From Salegentibacter holothuriorum (GTDB lineage: Bacteria; Bacteroidota; Bacteroidia; Flavobacteriales; Flavobacteriaceae), in assembly GCF_900168045.1 (NCBI RefSeq), contig NZ_FUYY01000004.1, forward strand, positions 186,001-250,000: a stretch of DNA of 64,000 nt. The letters are read 5' to 3'. Shown here piece by piece: positions 13,874 to 22,716 of the stretch. The notes below the pieces were generated by a model. That model was not told the origin of the DNA. It saw only the letters and a program-made list of their open reading frames with translations, and searched no databases. Numbering within the stretch: the first letter of the stretch is position 1; every line of letters begins with the position of its first letter. Position numbers and translations under genes: made by a program.

Positions 13874-14887
13874 TTATTTGGTAAATCTATGCAGTGTATA
13901 GGTCATGGCTGCCAGGAGTAAAAATGCTCCTACCTGGTGTGCCACTCCCAACCAAACCGGTACCTGATAAATCAAGGTAAATATACCGAGGAGAAATTGA
14001 AGGACAAGTAAGATTAGCAAGGTGTTTATGGCTTCAGGGTGTCGGTGTTCCAAAGCTAATTTTTTTGATCTGTACCAAATGTAAAGGATTACAGCTACCA
14101 CTGCATAGGCCATATATCTATGTACAAATTGCACCCCACTTTTACCTTCTATAAAATTCATGATCAATGGTTCTTGCTCAATCCATACGGTTTCATGAAT
14201 TAATTTACCGTCTGCCATAAGCGGCCAGGAATTGTGTATAAGTCCGGCATCAAGTCCTGCTACAAAAGCTCCCCATACTATTTGAATAATAAGAACAACC
14301 ATCCCAAATCTTAACAGATTTCGAAAACTTTTGTCAATACTATTTCTATGTGGATAAATTAAATCTAAAGCCACCCAAAGGGTATAAGCAAAAGTTAAAA
14401 ACGCAGTTACAAGGTGGGCTGCCAACCGGTAATGGCTTACATCTGGCATATCTACCAGGCCACTTTTTACCATATACCAACCTAGAAAACCTTGAAAACC
14501 ACCTAGAAACAGTAGAATGATAGTTTTTCTGATAGTAGGTTTGGTAAGTTGTTTGGTAATAAGAAAATATAAGAATGGAACGATAAAAACAATACCAATA
14601 AATCTACCGAGAACACGGTGAAGCCACTCCCAGAAGTAGATGTCTTTAAACTCTTCTAAGGTGAAATGATAATTTTTCTTTTGATATTCTGGAAACAGCT
14701 TATAATGCTCAAAGGTCTCTGTCCATTCTTGCTCATTTAGTGGAGGAATAGTACCCGTTACCAGTTTATAGTCGGATATGGAGAGGCCAGAATGTGTGAG
14801 GCGGGTTATTCCCCCAACAATTACCATGATAAAAATAAGAATACATCCCGTAAACAACCAGTAAACTACTTTCTTATTGTCTTTCAT
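13874..14887 (-). CDS. ctaA: Heme A synthase (COX15/CtaA family)
   Basis: The 337-residue integral membrane protein has about eight hydrophobic helices. The N-terminus GITRLTHSGLSISDYKLVTG is the COX15 hallmark, followed by FKDIYFWEWLHRVLGRFIG, MPDVSHYRLAAHLVTAF and VQFVHRYMAYAVV. These supply the conserved heme-ligand histidines in WLHR, AAHL, VHRY and VAHQV. It oxidises heme O to heme A for aa3-type cytochrome oxidase in the inner membrane. Its length is that of the proteobacterial/mitochondrial COX15 type. The oxidase subunits and heme O synthase are not in the window. Confidence 0.93.
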   Translation of the reverse strand: MKDNKKVVYWLFTGCILIFIMVIVGGITRLTHSGLSISDYKLVTGTIPPLNEQEWTETFEHYKLFPEYQKKNYHFTLEEFKDIYFWEWLHRVLGRFIGIVFIVPFLYFLITKQLTKPTIRKTIILLFLGGFQGFLGWYMVKSGLVDMPDVSHYRLAAHLVTAFLTFAYTLWVALDLIYPHRNSIDKSFRNLLRFGMVVLIIQIVWGAFVAGLDAGLIHNSWPLMADGKLIHETVWIEQEPLIMNFIEGKSGVQFVHRYMAYAVVAVILYIWYRSKKLALEHRHPEAINTLLILLVLQFLLGIFTLIYQVPVWLGVAHQVGAFLLLAAMTYTLHRFTK

Positions 14888-15001
14888 CTGAATATAATGT
14901 ATTTATAAAACCACTTTTATTAGTAAATTTTTTGATAACTAGTCAGTGTAAATTTGAAATATAATTTTAAGTTTAATTAATGTTTTGCATCTCTTATTTA
15001 T

Positions 15002-16435
15002 TTAATTTTTAAAACTATCAGCAGCTGTTAACCCGAGTTCTTTTCCTTTTTTCAGCATTAAGTTCCTTGCGGCTTTGTGCTCGTTTGGAATTTCACCTTC
15101 CAGGATTGCTTCTTTAATGGTGTCTTTTATAATACCAATTTCGCGGGAGGGTCTAATATTAAAAGTTTCCATAATCTCTTCACCAGTAACAGGAGGCTGA
15201 AAATTGCGAACGTGGTCACGTTCTTCAACCTCTTTCATTTTGGTGCGAACCACTTTAAAGTTATTGTGGTACTTTTTATAACGATTTGGGTTTTTAGTGG
15301 TGATATCGGCCTCACAAAGCGTCATCAAGTCTTCAATATCTTCACCCGCGTCAAAGATAAGTCGGCGTACCGCAGAGTCGGTCACATCGTTGTCCACAAT
15401 AGCGATTGGACGCGAACTCATTAAAACCAATTTCTGCACGTATTTCATTTTATCATTAAGCGGAAGGCGAAGGCGTTTAAACAGTTTAAAAACCATTTTT
15501 GCGCCCACAAACTCATGTCCATGGAAAGTCCAACCAATCTTCTTATGAAACTTTTTAGTAGGCGCTTTCCCAATATCGTGTAGTAAAGCAGCCCAACGCA
15601 GCCAGAGATCATCGGTGTTTTTGGCAATATTATCTACCACTTCTAAAGTGTGCCAAAAATTGTCTTTGTGCTTCTGGCCTTCAATTTCATCTATGCCTTC
15701 CAGCGCAGTAAGTTCTGGTAAAATAATATGGAGTAATCCGGTTTTATGTAATAGCGAAAATCCTTTTGAAGGTTTTTCAGCCATCATAATTTTATGTAAT
15801 TCGTCGGTAATTCTTTCTTTTGAAATAATCTTTATGCGTTTCTTGTTTCTTGTAATGGCATCTAAAGATTCTTTTTCAATCTTAAAATTTAACTGCGTTG
15901 CAAATCTAATAGCGCGTAACATCCGCAAGGGATCATCAGAATAGGTGATATCAGGATCTAAAGGAGTTTTGATGAGTTTAGAATTGAGATCTTCAATGCC
16001 ATTAAAAGGATCTAAAAGATTTCCGAAGTTTTCTTCATTCAAGCCAAGCGCCAGCGCATTTATGGTGAAATCGCGACGATTTTGGTCGTCTTCCAAACTA
16101 CCGTCTTCCACAATGGGTTTACGACTGTCTTTTTGATAACTTTCTTTACGCGCACCTACAAACTCTATTTCCATATCATAAGCGCGCAGCATTGCCGTGC
16201 CATAGTTTTTAAAAATCTGAACCTTTGGTTTATGCGGGAGTATTTGAGCTACTTTTTTTGCAAGTTCAATGCCGCTTCCTACCGCAACAATGTCAATATC
16301 TTTTGGCTCTCCCCGCTGTAAAATATGATCACGAACAAAGCCGCCAATAACATAGCTTTCAAGTTTTATTTCTTCTGAGGCCTGGGTGATGACCCTGAAT
16401 ATATTATGGGATAAAGCGCCTTTATAATTCTTCAC
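15002..16435 (-). CDS. cca: CCA tRNA nucleotidyltransferase with HD domain
   Basis: The 477-residue product has a class II nucleotidyltransferase head: YVIGGFVRDHIL (about 30-41), KDIDIVAVGSG with the metal-binding Asp pair, and RRDFTINALAL. The DPLRMLRAIRFATQL segment follows, and a HD domain (LLHDIGKAPTKK) is in the second half. It adds or repairs the 3' CCA of tRNAs, and the HD domain can have phosphohydrolase activity. Poly(A) polymerase is the main alternative, but a HD-fused enzyme of this length in Bacteroidota is normally Cca. It is followed downstream (minus) by a spacer and the ctaA gene, so it is probably monocistronic. Confidence 0.92.
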   Translation of the reverse strand: MKNYKGALSHNIFRVITQASEEIKLESYVIGGFVRDHILQRGEPKDIDIVAVGSGIELAKKVAQILPHKPKVQIFKNYGTAMLRAYDMEIEFVGARKESYQKDSRKPIVEDGSLEDDQNRRDFTINALALGLNEENFGNLLDPFNGIEDLNSKLIKTPLDPDITYSDDPLRMLRAIRFATQLNFKIEKESLDAITRNKKRIKIISKERITDELHKIMMAEKPSKGFSLLHKTGLLHIILPELTALEGIDEIEGQKHKDNFWHTLEVVDNIAKNTDDLWLRWAALLHDIGKAPTKKFHKKIGWTFHGHEFVGAKMVFKLFKRLRLPLNDKMKYVQKLVLMSSRPIAIVDNDVTDSAVRRLIFDAGEDIEDLMTLCEADITTKNPNRYKKYHNNFKVVRTKMKEVEERDHVRNFQPPVTGEEIMETFNIRPSREIGIIKDTIKEAILEGEIPNEHKAARNLMLKKGKELGLTAADSFKN

Positions 16436-16511
16436 TATTTTAATTTCTTTTGAAACCTAAGCTTTTAAAACTCGGTTTCATTGCTAAACACATTGAAACT
16501 AGAAATTTGGA

Positions 16512-16587
16512 CGTCATCCTGAACTTGTTTCAGGATCTAATTTGATAAATCTAAGATCTTAGAAGCTGAAACAAGTTCAGCTTGACG
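16512..16587 (+). repeat. Interspersed repeat, family A, copy 2 (reverse arm order)
   Basis: CGTCATCCTGAACTTGTTTC followed by AGGATC, then GAAGCTGAAACAAGTTCAGC followed by TTGACG. The two hairpins are the same as in copy 1, but the order is reversed, as expected for an inverted copy. It lies in the tsaC-cca spacer, where GGAAAC on one side and GTTTC on the other can add an outer stem. Confidence 0.85.
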
Positions 16588-16628
16588 TAAAAAAGTTTCC
16601 GACAAACTCATTAATAAACTTTTCGCTA

Positions 16629-17198
16629 TTATTTCCTAATCACTTTTACCTTACCATCGTTACTTAACTTGATGATGGCGGAAGGATTAGCCGATTTTTT
16701 ATTTTTTTGCAAATTTACCACATAGTCCACACCTTCTAAAATTTCGGGACTAATTTCAGCGAAGGATCCGGGTGTTTTTTTACCACTAATGTTTGCCGAG
16801 GTAGAAACGATTGGTTTCCGAAATCTTTTTGCCAAATCATTGCTGAATTTATCTTTAGAAACTCTAATTGCCAAAGAATTATCATCAGCAATTAAATTTT
16901 CTGCTACTCTAATTGGATCGTCATAAATAATTGTTGTTGGTTTTCGAGCAAATTTTAAAATATCGTAAGCTACTTCCGGTACGTCTTCTACAAATTGGTT
17001 TAACATTTTATAGTCTGAAACCAGGCAAATCAATGCCTGACTTTCCTTTCGTTTTTTAAGCGCGTACACTTTTTCTACGGCTTCAGCATTGGTGGCGTCA
17101 CAGCCAATTCCCCAAACAGTATCGGTAGGATAGAGTATAATGCCGCCACGTTTTAGGGTTGCCAGGGCGTTTTGCATTTCGGTTTTAATATCTTCCAT
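16629..17198 (-). CDS. tsaC: L-threonylcarbamoyladenylate synthase (TsaC/Sua5/YrdC)
   Basis: The 189-residue YrdC-domain protein has ALATLKRGGIILYPTDTVWG at the N-terminus and STSANISGKKTPGSFAEI near the C-terminus, plus KRKESQALICLVSDY. It makes threonylcarbamoyl-AMP from threonine, bicarbonate and ATP for the t6A37 modification of ANN-decoding tRNAs. It is the short form without the Sua5 C-terminal domain. The start ATG at 17198 overlaps the end of the upstream glycosyltransferase gene by 14 nt. The pair is likely co-transcribed without any functional link. Confidence 0.94.
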   Translation of the reverse strand: MEDIKTEMQNALATLKRGGIILYPTDTVWGIGCDATNAEAVEKVYALKKRKESQALICLVSDYKMLNQFVEDVPEVAYDILKFARKPTTIIYDDPIRVAENLIADDNSLAIRVSKDKFSNDLAKRFRKPIVSTSANISGKKTPGSFAEISPEILEGVDYVVNLQKNKKSANPSAIIKLSNDGKVKVIRK

Positions 17199-18300
17199 AA
17201 AGGACGTTTTTGTATTCTAGTAGTGTTTGTTGAGCCATTTGTTTTGTGGTAAAATTTTCTACCAATTTTTTATGGCCATTTTCAGTGAATCGAGAAATTA
17301 GCGTTTTGTTTTCCTGCAAAAATAGTAAGAGTTCGGCTAATTTTTCAGCGTCTTTAGCATCAGCTAAAAGCCCATTTTCCATATGGGTCACAATTTCGGG
17401 AATTCCGCCCACATTTGTGGATATAACAGGAGTTTTATGATAGAAAGCTTCATAGATCACGTTAGGGACCCCTTCTGAAATTGAGGTATGTAATAAAAAA
17501 TCTAATTGAGGGATTAAGCTTGATGCATTTTCCTGGAAACCTAAAAAACTAATATGTGATTCTAACTTATTTGAAGTGAGATATTTAAGTAAAGGGGGCG
17601 TTTCAGCCGTAAAATGACCAATTTGGACAAAATGAAATTTCAGTTTTTTTTGCTGCTTAACTATTTTTTCAGCGGTTTCAATAAAAGTGGTCAGGTCTTT
17701 AGCGGGAATATGATTTCCAATATTTCCAACAAGGATAACATCTTCCTTCAACTCAAGTTTTTCGCGAAGATTAAATTTTGCAGTTAGCTTTTTTTGTTTT
17801 TCAATCGAAACTCCGTGATAGATATTTTTTAAACGACCTTCATCTTTAATTTTTTCCGCAGCTATATCTCTGCTTTTTTTAGAAACGCATAGGATACGTT
17901 TCAGTTTAGGATGGTTGTATTTATAAAGTGTTTGCTTTCTGTTTTTAATAGGAAAAGAGGTTTTTTTACTAAAAACCATTGGAGGTAAACTATAAAAATT
18001 ATCGGCTAAAATCACCAGTGATAGAGCTTTAGGATCGTGAATATGAATAAGATCTATGCGCTCTTCTTTGCAGATTTTAATGATTTTTAGACTGTATCTA
18101 AGATCAAAATTAAAACTAAGTGGTGCTGTTTTGAAACTTAAGTTGTTGCGCTTTAGTTTCTTATAAAATAGACCATCTTTCACACAAAGAATAAGATTTT
18201 TTACTTCTTGAAAATTATTTTTGAACTCTTCAAACAACAGTTCTATTTGGTTTTCACCACCTCCCCAACTTTTTACTGCCGATACATGAAGGATTTTCAT
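17185..18300 (-). CDS. Glycosyltransferase family 4 (GT-B fold)
   Basis: From ATG 18300 the product starts MKILHVSAVKSWGGGENQIE. This is the usual GT4 beginning with the donor/acceptor glycine loop, so the 15 extra codons up to 18345 are not used. The C-terminal donor domain has NIGNHIPAKDLTTFIE and the EGVPNVIYEAFYHKTPVIST region, with the E-x7-E motif that binds the nucleotide sugar. It then ends in NVGGIPEIV. It is a retaining transferase acting on the cytoplasmic face of the inner membrane, and the sugar is unknown. It lies at one edge of a cluster of surface-glycan genes (17.2-23.8 kb). Confidence 0.9.
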   Translation of the reverse strand: MKILHVSAVKSWGGGENQIELLFEEFKNNFQEVKNLILCVKDGLFYKKLKRNNLSFKTAPLSFNFDLRYSLKIIKICKEERIDLIHIHDPKALSLVILADNFYSLPPMVFSKKTSFPIKNRKQTLYKYNHPKLKRILCVSKKSRDIAAEKIKDEGRLKNIYHGVSIEKQKKLTAKFNLREKLELKEDVILVGNIGNHIPAKDLTTFIETAEKIVKQQKKLKFHFVQIGHFTAETPPLLKYLTSNKLESHISFLGFQENASSLIPQLDFLLHTSISEGVPNVIYEAFYHKTPVISTNVGGIPEIVTHMENGLLADAKDAEKLAELLLFLQENKTLISRFTENGHKKLVENFTTKQMAQQTLLEYKNVLYGRY

Positions 18301-18482
18301 TAGGTCTTTCTCTTTATTCGTTGATGCAATGGTTATATTTGCCAATTACTATAAACCTAAGTTTTTGATTAGGCAATCTCTAATGCGATCGCAAAAATAC
18401 TAATTTAGACTGCGATATTTGGGTATTATACTTGTCTAATTCCACAGGCGGGAATTTTTAATAAGAACTTTAATTTTATAAG

Positions 18483-19253
18483 TTGATGAAGATATTCATT
18501 TCAAAATATCATAAGTTATCTAAGAAGAAAATTGAAGAAATTCTATTGAATTTTAATTCTATAGGCAAATCTTTTTTTGCAGGAAAAAAAAACCGCAGAA
18601 ATCATATTAAAATAGTTGAAAAAGAGGGCAGGAAATTCAATATTAAATCTTTTAAACAGCCTAATTACATCAATAGGTATGTTTATGTACTTTTTAGAGA
18701 ATCTAAAGCAGAACGCTCATTTAAATTTGCAGAAAAACTGATTAAAAAGGGGGTAGGAACGCCTAAACCTATCGCTTTCGCAGAAGAGACCAGTAAAGGA
18801 GCCCTAACTAAAAGTTTTTATATAAGCGAACATTTGGATTATGACCTTACTTTTAGAGATCTGGATTTAGCTGTACCCGGGCATGAAGATATTTTGCGTG
18901 CTTTTACCCGGTTCACCTTTAACCTGCACGAAAACAATATAGAGTTTTTAGATCATAGTCCCGGCAATACTTTGATTTGTCTTAATAATGGCGATTACCA
19001 ATTCTACCTGGTAGATTTAAATAGAATGAATTTTAAACCGCTTAATTTCACTGAGCGGATGAAGAATTTTGCCCGGCTCACTTCAGATAATGAAAAGATT
19101 GAAATTATGGCTGAAGAATACGCTGAACTTATTGGGAGGTCTAAAAATGAGGTGTTTAAGAAAATGTGGTTTTTTGCTCATTCTTTTTTCGTTAATCGCG
19201 GAAAAAACCGAAAATTAAAACAGAAATTTAAAAATCTTTTAGGAATTAAATAA
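18483..19253 (+). CDS. Lipopolysaccharide kinase, Kdo/WaaP (InaA-like) family
   Basis: The 256-residue product has the small eukaryotic-like kinase pattern. Features are RYVYVLFRESKAERSFKFAEKL, the hinge FYISEHLDYDLTFRDL, the catalytic loop FLDHSPGNTLIC (Asp and Asn in HSPGN) and the metal-binding YLVDLNRMNF. The first Met pair (18483/18486) gives MKIFISKYHKLSKKK, which is basic and suits membrane-surface work. It most likely phosphorylates Kdo or a core sugar of lipid A-linked glycan. It diverges from the GT4 gene and is the only sugar kinase in the cluster. The exact acceptor is inference. Confidence 0.83.
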   Translation: MMKIFISKYHKLSKKKIEEILLNFNSIGKSFFAGKKNRRNHIKIVEKEGRKFNIKSFKQPNYINRYVYVLFRESKAERSFKFAEKLIKKGVGTPKPIAFAEETSKGALTKSFYISEHLDYDLTFRDLDLAVPGHEDILRAFTRFTFNLHENNIEFLDHSPGNTLICLNNGDYQFYLVDLNRMNFKPLNFTERMKNFARLTSDNEKIEIMAEEYAELIGRSKNEVFKKMWFFAHSFFVNRGKNRKLKQKFKNLLGIK

Positions 19254-19524
19254 CTCGATAAGAATTTAAGGTCTTTGTCCTGAGGTTTCTAAATTATTAT
19301 TTTAGTAGTTGTAATATGATATTTAAGGATTGATATTTCATTGAAAAGGCATCAAGGGCTCTTAGAATCTTTTTGGCAGTATTACCAAAACTTAGAATCA
19401 GCTCTTTAAATATGAAAATAAATTATTTCTTTATAAGCGTAGTTATTAATAAAAATTAAAAATGTTTAGCTCAAAAAATTGAGGGAGATTTTAAATTTGA
19501 AATAGTCATTTATAATTTACAATA

Positions 19525-20373
19525 ATGTTTCAACACTATATTCTAACACGTTTTAATTTACGAGCAGAAGATTGGACTACTACAAAGAATAAAGAAGCAG
19601 TGCTAACCGATGAATGGTTAGAAGAACGCTTTGATTTGTTTGAAAATTATTGTTTTACATCGGTAAAAAACCAAACTAATCAAAACTTCAAATGGTTAGT
19701 TTTTTTTGATATTAATACTCCTGAAGTCTATAAGCAGAAAGTTGAAGATTACAAAAGTGATTATGTGAATTTTGTTCCAATTTTTATTGATGGCATGAAC
19801 AATTTCTTGCCAGAAATTGTAAAAGCTATTAATAATCTGGATTCCCAAAAATATATTATTACCTCAAGGCTAGATAACGACGATTGTATTCATGAGAATT
19901 ACACAAAGGTTGTACAAAGTTATTTTAACAAACAAGAGCATCAAGCTCTTGATATAATTGATGGGTATACTTTAGAAACCGGGAAGAACACACGAATGGG
20001 CGTTTTAAGAAAATTAAACAATCCATTTATTAGCCTTATAGAAAGAAAGGATAATTTTAAGACTGTTTGGTTTCGAAATCGTCATGGCTCCTGGAAATAT
20101 GAAAAAAACCTGGTTAGAATAAAAAACCAAAGACTCTGGCTAAGTATTATTCATTCTAAGAATAAAGTAAATAAGTTTTGGGGATATGGAAATATAGATC
20201 CCAAAAAGATCTATGAATTTAATATTTCTAAAGCAAGAACAACAGAGATTATGGGGGATTTAATGAGTTTTAATTCATGGCGATTATTAAGTTTTAAAAA
20301 TAGACTGAAGTTATCTATTAAAGAAATTTACAAAAATTTCAAGGCTTTTTTAGGACTTTATAGAAATCTCTGA
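19525..20373 (+). CDS. Putative rhamnosyltransferase family protein (PF11316-like)
   Basis: The 282-residue product begins FQHYILTRFNLRAEDW, then EEERFDLFENYCF-like text (WLEERFDLFENYCFTSVKNQ), FKWLVFFDINTPE, and YIITSRLDNDDCIHENYTK. The LDNDD motif plays the part of the DxD nucleotide-sugar site. This layout is typical of the putative rhamnosyl transferase family. A TAAATTTG box occurs about 25 nt upstream without a good -33. The adjacent genes (kinase, Stealth, GT9) place it in surface polysaccharide assembly. Rhamnose specificity is by family name only. Confidence 0.8.
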   Translation: MFQHYILTRFNLRAEDWTTTKNKEAVLTDEWLEERFDLFENYCFTSVKNQTNQNFKWLVFFDINTPEVYKQKVEDYKSDYVNFVPIFIDGMNNFLPEIVKAINNLDSQKYIITSRLDNDDCIHENYTKVVQSYFNKQEHQALDIIDGYTLETGKNTRMGVLRKLNNPFISLIERKDNFKTVWFRNRHGSWKYEKNLVRIKNQRLWLSIIHSKNKVNKFWGYGNIDPKKIYEFNISKARTTEIMGDLMSFNSWRLLSFKNRLKLSIKEIYKNFKAFLGLYRNL

Positions 20374-20401
20374 ATCATGTTGAAGAAATAAATTCACTTT
20401 T

Positions 20402-20500
20402 TACTCGATAATCGAGATTGAATGCTCCGAGGCTTGCCTCGAAATCAAATTATATTTTTCAATATTAATGCTTCGTGAGCTTGCTCCGAAGTAGATTACT
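20402..20500 (+). repeat. Interspersed repeat, family B, copy 2 (intact)
   Basis: Three hairpins occur in order: CTCGATAATCGAG, CGAGGCTTGCCTCG and GCTTCG-TGAGC-TTGCTC-CGAAG, ending TTACTTC. It sits between two convergent glycan genes and is nearly the same as the copy at 34784-34883. Confidence 0.85.
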
Positions 20501-20517
20501 TCATCATTATAAAAATC

Positions 20518-21507
20518 TTAGTTCTCACTTAATCGTTTTTCTATCCAATCTAATATATAATCTAATATTTTATGATTAGCCATATCCAGAGTTTGAAAAG
20601 TGAGAAAAAGTTTCCTCTGGTTTTTTTCAAACCACTTCAACTTTAAACTAGTCGACGATACGTTTTTATAAGATCGGAAGTATGTTAATTGCGAATAATT
20701 GCGGTAATGATAAGTGTTATTTTTAATTTCCAGATGCTCGGATAAGGAAGAGAGCAGAAATTGATTTTGATTTCTAAACCTGTGTTGTACATTCTGTCTA
20801 AGTAAAGAATCTTCTTCAAAAAAGTTGGTTAGGGTTGATTTTCTCACACTAACTGGTGTATGAAAACGTCTCACATATTTATCCATCCCGGCCAATTTGG
20901 CACTATTTTGTTGTAATTTCTTAAAACTAATTTTATCTTTTTTAATAGGAACATCTAAAAAGTCTAAAATTTCATGATAGGATTTTCGTAATTTTTTATC
21001 TTCATTGAAAGCTTGCCATTTACCTCTTATTATTGGCTCTCCATTAATAAAGAAATCATCTACGGAGACTTCTTTCATTACAAAAGTATCATCATTAAAA
21101 ATAATAAAGTGCTCAGATAAGTTGGGGATTCTATACAACATAGATATAATAGAACACGAGTTGAAGGTGGGTAGATATTCTTCAAATCCCCTAAAAATAA
21201 TTTCGTGATCTACCAGTTCTAAGTTCATACCTTTCTTTTGAGCTAATGATTTTAGGGAATCAAAAGATTCAGGCGATTGATTATCGGTTACTAAAAAAAT
21301 ATTCCTAATAAAAGGCGCAAACTTTATTATAGATTTAATTGCAATGTCAATCTCTCCAATTGAATTGTATCTTTTAAGATGGTTTTCAGAAGAGAAATTT
21401 ATTTTGGATTCAGAATGAGCATTTATTTTTTCCTGCCAATTTTTATCGTTTCCATCCACCCAGGTTATAACGGCATCAACTTGAAAATTTTCTCGAGATT
21501 CTTTCAT
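20518..21507 (-). CDS. Stealth family capsular polysaccharide phosphotransferase
   Basis: The 329-residue product has the conserved Stealth blocks. CR1 is DAVITWVDGNDKNWQEK (about 11-27) and CR2 is NSIGEIDIAIKSIIKFAPFI with RNIFLVTDNQSPES. The region FIIFNDDTFVMKEVSVDDFF carries the NDD acidic motif, and RRFHTPVSVRKSTL is CR3-like. Members such as the N-acetylglucosamine-1-phosphate transferases move a hexose-1-phosphate from a nucleotide sugar onto a glycan, building phosphodiester-linked polymers. It lies downstream of a CDP-glycerol transferase-like gene on the same strand, with 144 nt between. This suggests a phosphate-containing surface glycan (inference). Confidence 0.9.
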   Translation of the reverse strand: MKESRENFQVDAVITWVDGNDKNWQEKINAHSESKINFSSENHLKRYNSIGEIDIAIKSIIKFAPFIRNIFLVTDNQSPESFDSLKSLAQKKGMNLELVDHEIIFRGFEEYLPTFNSCSIISMLYRIPNLSEHFIIFNDDTFVMKEVSVDDFFINGEPIIRGKWQAFNEDKKLRKSYHEILDFLDVPIKKDKISFKKLQQNSAKLAGMDKYVRRFHTPVSVRKSTLTNFFEEDSLLRQNVQHRFRNQNQFLLSSLSEHLEIKNNTYHYRNYSQLTYFRSYKNVSSTSLKLKWFEKNQRKLFLTFQTLDMANHKILDYILDWIEKRLSEN

Positions 21508-21651
21508 TCTTTGTAATTTTAACCCGGTAATTTAGATTGTAATTTGAATTATTTATTGAAAAATAAGGATTATTTTATCTTTTAATAAAACGCTAAATTA
21601 TAATATTAAAAAAAGTCGTGACAAATTTAATATGTTAAAGTCACTTAATAG

Positions 21652-22716
21652 CTATTTAATTGTAGGTGGTTTTCGATAAGTTTTTAGAGGATAGAAATTA
21701 AGGTTTTTACGAACTTTTAGTTTTCGAATAAAATTTAAGGGTTTAGGTTTTAGATGACTCTTATCTGCGTGGAGGAATTTTATTGAAGCATTTATTAAGC
21801 GTTCACTTGATTTACCATCTTTGTATGGATGCATGTTTTTGTTAAATTCCTGTATTTCTTCAAGTAAATTTACATCTGGATCAAGTGCATTTTCTATTGC
21901 ATTTTCAATTTTATTAACCTGGGTGATATTAAGTAAGTGCTTTCCAGGTTGTGTGTTTCTAAAAGTTACCACCGGTTTTTCCTGAAGCAAAAATTCTGTT
22001 ACTACCGAAGTGGAATCGGCAAATAATACATCGCTTTCTCTAAAAAGTGGAATCAAATCAGTAGTGTCGTAATAGGCGAGATTTTTACCTTGAATATCTT
22101 TAAATTTCTGAACTCGTTCCTTTGGAATTTTTGGGTGTAATACCACTTTAAATTCCCACTTTCCTATTTCAGAAATACGCTTTATTTCATCTATTACATC
22201 ATCATTATAAGCTAAGCTCAGTTTCTTACTAAAAGTAGAGGAAATTAGGATAGTAGGTTTTTCTCGCGGAATTTCTTCTAACGGAAACAAGGGGTCTAGT
22301 TTGGGCCAACCGGTTTCTACCACTTCAAAGTGTTGATATTTTTTCTGTAACTCTTGAAAAGGTTGTGTAGTAAACGGTCCTTGAGTTGAGTAAAGATCAA
22401 AAAATCCGCGAATTCTAAAGTGACCCTTTTTGAAATTACGTTTACTGGGCGCGATCCCATGAAAAACCTGTACTTTTAAACCCGGCAGGAAATCGGCTAT
22501 ACTGTTGGTTATGCTTAAAATAATATGAGGGTTATAATCAATGGCCTCTTGAATATCTTTTAAAACAGCTTTATCTTTACTAAATTTTTCTTGAGTGTCT
22601 GCTTCATCAGCAAACCATTTTACTTCGTAACCACGCTTTTTAATTTCTTTTTCCAAAGGCTCTCCAATGGGAAATGCATAGGTATAGCTTATGTAAATTA
22701 GAAACCGATAATTCAT
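21652..22716 (-). CDS. CDP-glycerol glycerophosphotransferase-like family protein
   Basis: The 354-residue product shows the TagB/TagF-type GT-B pattern: VQVFHGIAPSKRNFKKGHFR, DLYSTQGPFTTQPFQEL, VETGWPKLDPLF, and VLFADSTSVVTEFLLQEKPV with the conserved Asp-Ser-Thr and Glu. These enzymes transfer glycerol- or ribitol-phosphate in teichoic-acid or related glycans, and in Gram-negatives decorate capsule or LPS. Its ATG overlaps the GT9 stop by 4 nt (22713-22716), so the two are coupled. The substrate is unproven. Confidence 0.83.
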   Translation of the reverse strand: MNYRFLIYISYTYAFPIGEPLEKEIKKRGYEVKWFADEADTQEKFSKDKAVLKDIQEAIDYNPHIILSITNSIADFLPGLKVQVFHGIAPSKRNFKKGHFRIRGFFDLYSTQGPFTTQPFQELQKKYQHFEVVETGWPKLDPLFPLEEIPREKPTILISSTFSKKLSLAYNDDVIDEIKRISEIGKWEFKVVLHPKIPKERVQKFKDIQGKNLAYYDTTDLIPLFRESDVLFADSTSVVTEFLLQEKPVVTFRNTQPGKHLLNITQVNKIENAIENALDPDVNLLEEIQEFNKNMHPYKDGKSSERLINASIKFLHADKSHLKPKPLNFIRKLKVRKNLNFYPLKTYRKPPTIK